Shown: positions 1 through 5,080, counted from the stretch's first letter. The stretch: DNA of 5,454 nt from an uncultured Oscillibacter sp. (GCA_910585385.1 CAJUDV010000066.1:1-5454); one strand, 5' to 3'. Notes: generated by a model not told the origin, from the sequence alone. Numbers and translations are program-made.

Positions 1-68
1 ACATCAGCAAGAACCCGCAGAAGGCTTCCGGCCGCAACCCGCAGAAGGCCTCCGCGAGAAATCACTGA
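1..68 (+). CDS. rplC: Ribosomal protein L3, C-terminal end only (partial)
   Basis: Only the last 21 codons are present, in the frame beginning at base 3 and ending at TGA 66-68; the gene starts before the window. The visible peptide is a basic tail rich in Asn, Gln, Lys and Ser. It contains two tandem copies of an eight-residue unit, NPQKASGR followed by NPQKASAR, then Asn-His. None of the conserved L3 core is visible, so the name rests on position: in bacteria the gene directly before rplD in this cluster is rplC, and the frame is open from the window edge to a stop 18 bases before rplD. L3 is an early 50S assembly protein whose loops reach toward the peptidyl transferase centre. The repeated tail is not part of the standard L3 end as I know it, where proteins such as the B. 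subtilis one stop soon after a short Lys-rich strand. Confidence 0.78.
   Translation, partial: ISKNPQKASGRNPQKASARNH
12..59 (+). repeat. Tandem 24-bp repeat in the L3 tail
   Basis: Two adjacent 24-base units (12-35 and 36-59) share their first 14 bases exactly and match at 19 of 24 positions. They are in frame and encode NPQKASGR and NPQKASAR. A Ser-Lys-Asn before the first copy and an Asn after the second look like edges of the same unit, so more copies could lie upstream of the window. Confidence 0.8.
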
Positions 69-86
69 GAGAGGGGTGCTTAGAGT

Positions 87-710
87 ATGTCTACCATGAA
101 AGTTTTGAACATGGCCGGCGCGGAAGTCGGCACTGTGGAGCTCAGCGACGCGATTTTTGGCATCGAGCCCAACGAAGCCGTTGTGCATGAGGTCGTGAAG
201 AACCACCTGGCCAACTGCCGGCAGGGCACCCAGAGCGCCCTCACCCGGGCCGAGGTCTCCGGCGGCGGCAGAAAGCCTTGGCGCCAGAAGGGCACCGGCC
301 ACGCCCGCCAGGGCAGCACCCGGGCTCCCCAGTGGACCCACGGCGGCATTGTGTTCGCCCCCAAGCCCCGGGATTACAGCTACGTGCTGAACAAGAAGGT
401 CAAGCGCCTGGCGCTGAAATCCGTCCTCTCCGCCAAGGCGGCCGAGGGCAGGCTGGTGGTCATCGACTCCATCAAGATGGACGAGATCAAGACCGCCGTG
501 TTCCGCAAGTTCCTGGACGCGGTGAAGGTGGACGGCAAGGCCGTCGTGGTCACCTCCGCCGTGGACCAGACCGTTGTGAAGAGCGCCCGGAACATCCCCG
601 GCGTGCTGACCACCCCCGCCGCGCAGCTGAGCGTCTATGACATCATCAACGCCCGCTACCTGGTGGTGGATCAGGCCGCCCTCGCAAAAATCGAGGAGGT
701 GTACGCGTAA
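87..710 (+). CDS. rplD: 50S ribosomal protein L4
   Basis: This is a complete 207-residue L4, the usual length for the family. L4 binds 23S rRNA early in 50S assembly, and its long loop reaches the narrowest part of the nascent-peptide tunnel. The loop lies at about residues 44-95. It carries the hallmark GGGRKPWRQKGTGHARQGS at 59-77, where Lys68 aligns with E. coli Lys63, a site of macrolide-resistance mutations. The residue is wild type here. The start at 87 is chosen because GAGAGGGG (69-76) lies 10 bases upstream; the alternative ATG at 96 would be 19 bases away. In E. coli, L4 also represses its own operon through a leader RNA. The operon leader is not in this window, so that cannot be judged. 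The stop overlaps the rplW start by one base. Confidence 0.98.
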   Translation: MSTMKVLNMAGAEVGTVELSDAIFGIEPNEAVVHEVVKNHLANCRQGTQSALTRAEVSGGGRKPWRQKGTGHARQGSTRAPQWTHGGIVFAPKPRDYSYVLNKKVKRLALKSVLSAKAAEGRLVVIDSIKMDEIKTAVFRKFLDAVKVDGKAVVVTSAVDQTVVKSARNIPGVLTTPAAQLSVYDIINARYLVVDQAALAKIEEVYA

Positions 711-712
711 TG
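693..712 (+). promoter_or_regulatory. rplW Shine-Dalgarno inside rplD, with TAATG stop/start overlap
   Basis: GAGGAGGT (693-700) encodes Glu-Glu-Val near the end of L4 and is also the ribosome binding site for rplW, nine bases before its ATG at 710. The rplD stop TAA (708-710) shares its last A with that ATG. This arrangement usually means translational coupling, with ribosomes finishing L4 and restarting on L23; the coupling is inferred. Confidence 0.85.
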
Positions 713-1006
713 GCAACCGCATACGACATCGTTATCCGCCCCATCATCACCGAGCGCGCCATGGCCGGAGCCGCCGATAAGAAGTACGTCTTCGAGGTGG
801 CCAGGGACGCCGGCAAGGTGGAGATTAAAAAAGCGGTGGAGGAGATCTTCGGCGTGAAGGTCGCCTCTGTCAACACCCTGACGGTGCCCGGCAAGGAAAA
901 GCGCATGGGCGCGGGCCGTCCCGGCATGACGAAGACCTGGAAAAAGGCCTATGTCCAGCTTACCGGCGATTCCAAGACCATCGAGTTCTTCGAAGGCATG
1001 GTCTGA
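710..1006 (+). CDS. rplW: 50S ribosomal protein L23
   Basis: This is a complete 98-residue L23, matching the family's usual 95-100 residues. L23 sits at the mouth of the polypeptide exit tunnel and is the docking site for trigger factor and the signal recognition particle. The N-terminal motif DIVIRPIITERA (6-17) is clear. Glu15 aligns with E. coli Glu18, the residue that contacts trigger factor. The alpha/beta core follows (YVFEVARDAGKVEIKKAVEE, 26-45). A basic loop then leads to the conserved WKKAYVQL strand near the end, the part that packs into rRNA. The gene starts on the last base of the L4 stop and is probably translationally coupled to it. Nothing unusual is seen. Confidence 0.98.
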   Translation: MATAYDIVIRPIITERAMAGAADKKYVFEVARDAGKVEIKKAVEEIFGVKVASVNTLTVPGKEKRMGAGRPGMTKTWKKAYVQLTGDSKTIEFFEGMV

Positions 1007-1031
1007 TTTTACGGAAGGAGTGTAAAGCAGA

Positions 1032-1868
1032 ATGTCTATCAAAACCTTTAAGCCGACGACTCCCTCCCGGCGTCAGATGACGGTCTCCGGATTCGACGGC
1101 ATCGACAAGAAGGCCAAGCCCGAGCCCAGCCTGGTGGAGCCCCTGAAAAAGAGCTCCGGCCGCAACAGCTATGGCCGCATCACCGTCCGCCACCGCGGCG
1201 GCGGCAACAAGCGCAAGTACCGCATCATCGACTTCAAGCGCGACAAGCACGACATGTTCGCCACCGTCCTGCGCCTGGAGTACGACCCCAACCGCTCCGC
1301 CAACATCGCCCTCCTGGAGTATGAGGACGGCGAGCGCCGCTACATTCTGGCCCCCGTGGGCCTGAAGGCCGGCGACAAGGTGGAGTCCGGCGCCAACGCG
1401 GACATCAAGGAGGGCAACGCCCTGCCCCTGTCCAGCATCCCCGTGGGCACCATGATCCACAACATCGAGCTGCATCCCGGCAACGGCGCCCAGCTGGTGC
1501 GCTCCGCCGGCACCGCCGCCCAGCTGATGGCCAAAGAGGGCAACGACGCTCAGATCCGTATGCCCTCCGGCGAGGTCCGCATCGTGCGCACCAACTGCAT
1601 GGCCACCATCGGCCAGGTTGGCAACATCGACCACGCCAACATCAACATCGGCAAGGCCGGACGCAAGCGCCACATGGGCTGGCGTCCCACGGTCCGCGGC
1701 TCCGTCATGAACCCCAACGACCACCCCCACGGCGGCGGCGAGGGCCGCGCCCCGGTTGGCCGTCCCGGCCCTGTGACCCCCTGGGGCAAGCCCGCCATGG
1801 GTTACAAGACCCGGAAGAAGAAGAATCCCACCAGCAAGTTCATCGTCAAGCGCCGCAACGAGAAGTAA
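1032..1868 (+). CDS. rplB: 50S ribosomal protein L2
   Basis: This is a complete 278-residue L2, close to the 273-277 typical of bacteria. L2 is among the most conserved ribosomal proteins. It is needed for subunit association and lies next to the peptidyl transferase centre. The RNA-binding OB-fold region is marked by GRITVRHRGGGNKRKYRIID (about 50-70) and RLEYDPNRSANIALLEYEDG. An SH3-like domain follows. The C-terminal DHPHGGGEG motif (230-238) contains the invariant histidines, one of which corresponds to the E. coli His229 linked to peptidyl transfer. The tail GYKTRKKKNPTSKFIVKRR resembles Bacillus L2 more than E. coli L2. GGAAGGAG (1013-1020) precedes the start by 11 bases. The 25-base gap after rplW is the longest in the window and shows no promoter or hairpin. 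Confidence 0.98.
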   Translation: MSIKTFKPTTPSRRQMTVSGFDGIDKKAKPEPSLVEPLKKSSGRNSYGRITVRHRGGGNKRKYRIIDFKRDKHDMFATVLRLEYDPNRSANIALLEYEDGERRYILAPVGLKAGDKVESGANADIKEGNALPLSSIPVGTMIHNIELHPGNGAQLVRSAGTAAQLMAKEGNDAQIRMPSGEVRIVRTNCMATIGQVGNIDHANINIGKAGRKRHMGWRPTVRGSVMNPNDHPHGGGEGRAPVGRPGPVTPWGKPAMGYKTRKKKNPTSKFIVKRRNEK

Positions 1869-1884
1869 GGGAGGCAAGTAAAAT

Positions 1885-2145
1885 ATGAGCAGATCCATTA
1901 AAAAAGGCCCGTATGTTGCCCCGGAGCTTCTGAAGCGGGTCGAGGAAATGAACGCGAAAAACGAGAAGAAAGTGCTGAAGACCTGGAGCCGCAGCTCCAC
2001 CATCTTCCCCGCTTTCGTGGGCCACACCATCGCCGTCCATGACGGGCGCAAGCACGTGCCCGTGTATATCCAGGAGGATATGGTGGGCCACAAGCTGGGC
2101 GAGTTCGCCCCCACCCGGACCTTCCGCGGACACCGGAAGGACTGA
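1885..2145 (+). CDS. rpsS: 30S ribosomal protein S19
   Basis: This is a complete 86-residue S19, a few residues shorter at the C-terminus than the 92 of B. subtilis. S19 lies in the head of the 30S subunit with S13 and takes part in the bridge to the large-subunit central protuberance near the A-site tRNA. Family signatures are RSIKKGPYV (3-11), the core KTWSRSSTIFPAFVGHTIAV (about 32-51), DGRKHVPVYI, and GHKLGEFAPTRTFRGH near the end. The usual basic tail is reduced to Arg-Lys-Asp. The start is set by GGGAGG (1869-1874), 10 bases upstream. The TGA stop is followed at once by an in-frame TAA, which would make termination more secure. Confidence 0.98.
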   Translation: MSRSIKKGPYVAPELLKRVEEMNAKNEKKVLKTWSRSSTIFPAFVGHTIAVHDGRKHVPVYIQEDMVGHKLGEFAPTRTFRGHRKD

Positions 2146-2148
2146 TAA

Positions 2149-2154
2149 AGGAGG
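2149..2154 (+). promoter_or_regulatory. Shine-Dalgarno that decides the rplV start
   Basis: AGGAGG here directly abuts an ATG at 2155, too close to be used as a start. The next in-frame ATG, at 2164, is nine bases away, the normal distance. The protein starting there also matches the usual L22 length, so 2164 is taken as the true start. Confidence 0.88.
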
Positions 2155-2163
2155 ATGCTGAAC

Positions 2164-2508
2164 ATGGAAAACAAAACCGCTAAGGCCTATCTGCGCTATG
2201 TCCGCATCTCTCCCCGGAAGGTCCAGATCGTCTGCGACCTGATCCGCGGCAAGGATGCCGGCACCGCCATGGCCATCCTGATGCAGACGCATAAGTCTGC
2301 ATCCGAGCCTCTCCAGAAGCTGCTGAAGAGCGCCGTCGCCAACGCCGAGAACAATTTCGGCATGGACCCCAGCAAGCTGGTGGTCTCCGAGGTGTTCGCC
2401 ACTCCCGGCCCCATCCTCAAGCGGATGATGCCCCGGGCCCAGGGCCGCGCCTACCGTATCAATAAACGCACTTCTCACGTCACCCTGGCTGTGACGGAAA
2501 AGGCATAA
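2164..2508 (+). CDS. rplV: 50S ribosomal protein L22
   Basis: This is L22 at 114 residues from the ATG at 2164, against 113 in B. subtilis. An upstream in-frame ATG at 2155 would add only Met-Leu-Asn and touches the Shine-Dalgarno, so it is rejected. L22 binds all domains of 23S rRNA, and its long beta hairpin lines the exit tunnel opposite L4. The N-terminal RYVRISPRKVQIVCDLIRGK (11-30) and LLKSAVANAENNFGMD (53-68) are standard. The hairpin GPILKRMMPRAQGRAYRINK (82-101) has the same length as in E. coli, so it lacks the tip deletion known to give erythromycin resistance. Its tip residues MPRAQGRA are also ordinary. The gene sits between rpsS and rpsC as in nearly all bacteria. Confidence 0.97.
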   Translation: MENKTAKAYLRYVRISPRKVQIVCDLIRGKDAGTAMAILMQTHKSASEPLQKLLKSAVANAENNFGMDPSKLVVSEVFATPGPILKRMMPRAQGRAYRINKRTSHVTLAVTEKA

Positions 2509-2527
2509 GAGGGAGGAGAACAGTTTT

Positions 2528-3418
2528 ATGGGACAGAAAGTAAACCCCCACGGCCTTCGCGTGGGCGTCATCAAAGACTGGGATTCCCGTTGGTATGCCA
2601 GTGACGAGAAGGTCGGCGACCTGATTGTGGAGGATCAGAAGATCCGCAAGTACCTGAAAAAGACCCTGTACGGCGCCGGCGTTCCCAAGATTGAGATCGA
2701 GCGCAGCAACGACGTGGTCACCATCTTCCTGCACTGTGCCCGGCCGGGCATGGTCATCGGCAAGGGCGGCGAGCAGATCGAGCAGTACCGCCTTGCCGTT
2801 GAGAAGCTCATCGGCAAGAAGGTGAAGCTGAACATCGTCGAGGAGCGCAACCCCGACATGAACGCCCAGCTGGTGGCGGAGAATATCGCCCAGCAGCTGG
2901 AAAAGCGCATCAGCCACCGCCGCGCCATGAAGAACGCCATGGCCCGTGCCATGCGCGCCGGCGCCAAGGGCATCAAGACCTGCTGCTCCGGCCGTCTGGG
3001 CGGCCGCGAAATCGCGGGCGTTGAGCACTACCACGAGGGGACCATCCCCCTGCAGACCATCCGCGCCGACATCGAGTACGGCTTCGCGGAGGCCGCCACC
3101 ACCTTTGGCCGCATCGGCGTGAAGGTGTGGATCTACAAGGGCGAGGTCCTGAGCCAGACCCTGCGGACCACCCCCCGCACCATGGACACCTCCAAGCCCT
3201 ATCAGGAGCGCCGTGAGCGCCGTCCCCGCCGGGATGGCGACCGCCGCGGCGGCTTCAACCGGGGCCCCGGCGGCTTCAACCGTGACCGGCAGGGCGGCGG
3301 CTTCAACCGCGGGCCCGGCGGCCAGGGCGGCCGTCCCCAGTTCCGGCCCAACACCAACACCAGCCGCCCCGCTGCCCCCGCAGCCCCCGCGGCTCCCAAG
3401 GAAGGAGGGGCGCAGTAA
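2528..3418 (+). CDS. rpsC: 30S ribosomal protein S3 with a long Gly/Arg-rich C-terminal tail
   Basis: This is S3, which lies on the solvent side of the 30S head at the mRNA entry channel and, with S4 and S5, has a helicase-like role on incoming mRNA. The N-terminus MGQKVNPHGLRVGVIKDWDS is diagnostic. A type II KH domain follows, with the GKGG loop at 78-81. The C-terminal S3 domain contains SGRLGGREIAGVEHYHEGTI and ends at VWIYKGEVL (residue 208). Bacterial S3 proteins usually end soon after this point (218 residues in B. subtilis, 233 in E. coli). This one continues to 296, adding an 88-residue tail with 17 Arg, 16 Gly, many Pro and Ala, and three GGFNR units. The tail is in the same frame with no stop and looks disordered. 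GGGAGGAG (2511-2518) is nine bases before the start. The stop overlaps rplP by one base. Confidence 0.97.
   Translation: MGQKVNPHGLRVGVIKDWDSRWYASDEKVGDLIVEDQKIRKYLKKTLYGAGVPKIEIERSNDVVTIFLHCARPGMVIGKGGEQIEQYRLAVEKLIGKKVKLNIVEERNPDMNAQLVAENIAQQLEKRISHRRAMKNAMARAMRAGAKGIKTCCSGRLGGREIAGVEHYHEGTIPLQTIRADIEYGFAEAATTFGRIGVKVWIYKGEVLSQTLRTTPRTMDTSKPYQERRERRPRRDGDRRGGFNRGPGGFNRDRQGGGFNRGPGGQGGRPQFRPNTNTSRPAAPAAPAAPKEGGAQ
3248..3310 (+). repeat. Three GGFNR-encoding repeats in the S3 tail
   Basis: The 14-base string GGCGGCTTCAACCG occurs at 3248-3261, 3269-3282 and 3296-3309, spaced 21 and 27 bases apart and all in frame. Each copy encodes Gly-Gly-Phe-Asn-Arg (residues 241-245, 248-252 and 257-261). 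The first and third copies are followed by Gly-Pro-Gly-Gly. The identical codon choice in each copy suggests recent slippage or duplication rather than separate selection on the peptide. Confidence 0.88.
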
Positions 3419-3420
3419 TG
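3402..3420 (+). promoter_or_regulatory. rplP Shine-Dalgarno inside rpsC, with TAATG stop/start overlap
   Basis: AAGGAGGGG (3402-3410) lies in the final codons of rpsC (Lys-Glu-Gly-Gly-Ala-Gln) and precedes the rplP ATG at 3418 by seven bases. The rpsC stop TAA (3416-3418) shares its last A with that ATG. Thus the end of the S3 tail is partly dictated by the binding site for the next gene, and translational coupling is likely. Confidence 0.85.
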
Positions 3421-3840
3421 CTGATGCCGAAGAGAGTGAAATACCGCCGGGTGCACCGGGGCCGTATGACCGGCAAGGCCACCCGCGGCAATACCCTGGC
3501 CTACGGCGAGTTCGGCCTGGTGGCCACGGAGCCCGCCTGGATCACCAGCAACCAGATCGAGGCCGCCCGTATCGCCATGACCCGTTATACCAAGCGCGGC
3601 GGTCAGGTTTGGATTAAGATTTTCCCCGACAAGCCCGTGACCAAGAAGCCCGCCGAGACCCGCATGGGTTCCGGTAAGGGCTCCCCCGAGTTCTGGGTTG
3701 CCGTGGTGAAGCCCGGCCGTGTCATGTTCGAGATCGCCGGCGTTTCTGAAGAAGTTGCCCGCGAGGCGCTCCGTCTGGCCAGCCACAAGCTGCCCATCAA
3801 GACGAAAGTGATCGCCCGCACCGAGGAAGCAGGTGAGTAA
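3418..3840 (+). CDS. rplP: 50S ribosomal protein L16
   Basis: This is a complete 140-residue L16, near the family norm of 136-144. L16 enters late in 50S assembly and helps position A-site tRNA near the peptidyl transferase centre. The N-terminus MLMPKRVKYRRVHRGRM is typical of Firmicutes. The core has ITSNQIEAARIAMTRYTKRG (42-61) and WIKIFPDKPVTKKP. The loop RMGSGKGSPEFWVAVVKPG (82-100) follows, then EEVAREALRLASHKLPIKTK (111-130). Arg82 aligns with E. coli Arg81, which is hydroxylated by YcfD in that species; whether it is modified here is unknown. The start at 3418 suits both the Shine-Dalgarno spacing and the conserved Met-Leu-Met-Pro beginning, whereas the ATG at 3424 would be 13 bases from the site. 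Confidence 0.98.
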   Translation: MLMPKRVKYRRVHRGRMTGKATRGNTLAYGEFGLVATEPAWITSNQIEAARIAMTRYTKRGGQVWIKIFPDKPVTKKPAETRMGSGKGSPEFWVAVVKPGRVMFEIAGVSEEVAREALRLASHKLPIKTKVIARTEEAGE

Positions 3841-3842
3841 AG

Positions 3843-4055
3843 ATGAAGGCAAATGAAATCCGTGAGATCCGCAAGATGACCCCCGAGCAGCTGAACGAGA
3901 AGCTGGCGGGCCTGAAGAAGGACCTGTTCTTCCTTCGGATGCAGCACGCCACCAATCAGCTGGACAATCCCGTGAAAATCCGGGAGACCAAGCATGATAT
4001 TGCCCGAGTCAAGACCGTTCTGGCGGAACTCGCCGCGGCCGAGAGCAAGCACTGA
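3843..4055 (+). CDS. rpmC: 50S ribosomal protein L29
   Basis: This is a complete 70-residue L29, a small two-helix protein beside L23 at the exit tunnel, where it forms part of the platform for nascent-chain factors. The sequence shows the family pattern: a first helix with REIRKMTPEQLNEKLAGLKK (7-26), the signature LFFLRMQHATNQLDNPVKIR (28-47), and a second helix rich in Lys, Ala and Glu ending in Ser-Lys-His. The start lies only two bases after the rplP stop. Its probable ribosome binding site AGGTGA (3831-3836) is inside the end of rplP, six bases from the ATG. This site is weaker than those of its neighbours, so coupling to L16 translation is likely. Confidence 0.97.
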   Translation: MKANEIREIRKMTPEQLNEKLAGLKKDLFFLRMQHATNQLDNPVKIRETKHDIARVKTVLAELAAAESKH

Positions 4056-4072
4056 GAAGGAGGTAAGGTAAA

Positions 4073-4336
4073 ATGGACGAAAAGAGAACTTCCTCCCGCA
4101 AGACCCGGGTCGGCAAGGTGGTTTCCGACAAGATGGACAAGACCGTGGTGGTCGCCATCGAGGACCGGGTTGCCCATCCCCTGTACAAGAAGATCGTCGG
4201 CCGCACCTACAAGCTCAAGGCGCATGACGCCGAGAACGCCTGCGGCATCGGCGATAAGGTCAAGGTCATGGAGACCCGGCCCCTGTCCAAGGACAAGCGC
4301 TGGCGCGTGGTCGAGATCATCGAAAAGGCGAAGTAA
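4073..4336 (+). CDS. rpsQ: 30S ribosomal protein S17
   Basis: This is a complete 87-residue S17, the normal bacterial length. It is an OB-fold protein that binds 16S rRNA directly and early in 30S assembly, in the 5' domain. Visible signatures are RVGKVVSDKMDKTVVVAIED (12-31), the HPLYKKIVGRTYKLKAHDAE loop region, IGDKVKVM, and the C-terminal ETRPLSKDKRWR (67-78). A near-perfect AAGGAGGT (4057-4064) lies eight bases before the start, in a 17-base gap after rpmC. It is the last gene of the S10 operon in E. coli. Here the next gene follows after only 15 bases, so no operon break is apparent. Confidence 0.98.
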   Translation: MDEKRTSSRKTRVGKVVSDKMDKTVVVAIEDRVAHPLYKKIVGRTYKLKAHDAENACGIGDKVKVMETRPLSKDKRWRVVEIIEKAK

Positions 4337-4351
4337 GGAGGTGCCGAGTAT

Positions 4352-4720
4352 ATGATTCAGCAAGAAACTTTTCTGAAGGTCGCCGACAATACCGGCGCCA
4401 AGGAGATCAAGTGTATCCGCGTCTTGGGCGGTTCCAAGCGTAAGTTCGGCAACATCGGCGATGTGATTGTGGCCTCTGTCCGCAAGTCCACCCCCGGTGG
4501 CACCGTGAAAAAGGGCGAGGTCGTCAAGGCCGTCATCGTCCGCAGCGCCAAGGGCGTCCGTCGTGCCGACGGCACCTATGTCCGCTTTGACGATAACGCC
4601 GCCGTCCTGATTAAGGACGACAAGAACCCCCGGGGTACCCGCATCTTTGGGCCTGTGGCCCGCGAGCTGCGCGACAAGGATTACATGAAGATCCTGTCCC
4701 TCGCCCCCGAAGTGATTTGA
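4352..4720 (+). CDS. rplN: 50S ribosomal protein L14
   Basis: This is a complete 122-residue L14, exactly the usual length. L14 is a beta-barrel protein on the inter-subunit face of the 50S. It interacts with L19, forms a bridge to 16S rRNA, and is the binding site for the silencing factor RsfS in many bacteria. Family motifs are ADNTGAKEIKCIRVLGGSKR (11-30), the loop VASVRKSTPGGTVKKGEVVK, and NPRGTRIFGPVARELR (92-107). TAAGGAGGTG (4334-4343) overlaps the rpsQ stop and is eight bases before the ATG. In E. coli this gene opens the separate spc operon; no promoter is visible before it here. Confidence 0.98.
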   Translation: MIQQETFLKVADNTGAKEIKCIRVLGGSKRKFGNIGDVIVASVRKSTPGGTVKKGEVVKAVIVRSAKGVRRADGTYVRFDDNAAVLIKDDKNPRGTRIFGPVARELRDKDYMKILSLAPEVI

Positions 4721-4733
4721 GGAGGGCAAAGAA

Positions 4734-5063
4734 ATGGCTATGAATATCAAAAAGGGCGACACGGTTGTGCGCCTCTCCGGTGACGGCGGCAAGGACAGAG
4801 ACCTCACCACCCACCAGGGAAAGGTCATCGCCACCCTTCCCAAGGAGAACAAGGTGGTGGTGGAGGGCCTGAACATGGTCACCTGCCACATCAAGCCCCG
4901 CCGTCAGGGCGAGGAGGGCGGCATCATGAAGCGCGAGGCCGCCATCCACGCCTGCAAGGTGCAGGTGGTGTGCCCCAAGTGCGGCAAGCCCACCCGCGTC
5001 GGCCACAAGGTCGAAGGCGGCAAGAAGACCCGCGTCTGCAAGAAGTGCGGCGCTGAGCTGTGA
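4734..5063 (+). CDS. rplX: 50S ribosomal protein L24, four-cysteine form with a longer KOW loop
   Basis: This is a 109-residue L24, slightly longer than the 103 of B. subtilis. L24 is one of the first proteins to bind 23S rRNA and starts 50S assembly; it lies near the tunnel exit. MNIKKGDTVV, VVVEGLNMV (41-49) and KREAAIHACKV identify it. Two points stand out. First, the KOW loop, normally close to SGKDKGKxG, reads SGDGGKDRDLTTHQG (15-29), six residues longer. Second, the C-terminus has CPKC (80-83) and CKKC (102-105), a likely zinc knuckle. Thermus L24 has a comparable Cys4 end, while B. subtilis L24 has lost the cysteines. GGAGGG (4721-4726) is seven bases before the ATG at 4734. The Met at 4740 is a less well-spaced alternative start. 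Confidence 0.96.
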   Translation: MAMNIKKGDTVVRLSGDGGKDRDLTTHQGKVIATLPKENKVVVEGLNMVTCHIKPRRQGEEGGIMKREAAIHACKVQVVCPKCGKPTRVGHKVEGGKKTRVCKKCGAEL

Positions 5064-5080
5064 GAAAGGAGAGTTGACAA

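Noticed and set aside
278..640. A 120-codon + strand frame overlapping rplD in another frame
   Set aside because: It lies fully inside the well-supported L4 gene, is rich in Arg, Gly and Pro typical of a shifted GC-rich frame, and has no separate start signal.
1007..1031. Longest intergenic gap, considered for a promoter or attenuator
   Set aside because: Its 25 bases contain only GGAAGGAG and an A-rich spacer; no hairpin or promoter boxes are present.
2143..2148. Tandem in-frame stops TGA-TAA at the end of rpsS
   Set aside because: Tandem stops are common by chance and as back-up termination; a single case has no further meaning.
960..2174. A 404-codon open frame on the - strand across rplB and rpsS
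   Set aside because: It is antisense to two highly conserved ribosomal-protein genes. Its translation is a Gly/Ala/Val/Leu/His-rich low-complexity string, as expected from the reverse complement of GC-rich, C/G-ending codons. It shows no domain I recognise.
2480..3034. A 184-codon - strand frame over rpsC, and similar long - strand frames at 3202-3852 and 3956-4894
   Set aside because: They mirror conserved + strand genes, lack convincing ribosome binding sites, and have shadow-type composition. They are a by-product of high GC and strong third-position bias.
3152..3415. Possible frameshift producing the unusual S3 tail
   Set aside because: The frame keeps the same codon style (C/G third positions), contains in-frame repeats with codon boundaries preserved, and ends exactly in a TAATG overlap with a good Shine-Dalgarno for rplP. 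A chance frameshift would not produce this.
5074..5079. TTGACA before rplE, resembling a -35 promoter box
   Set aside because: No good TATAAT-like hexamer lies 16-18 bases downstream, the motif falls between a Shine-Dalgarno and a start codon, and a promoter there would start transcription inside rplE.
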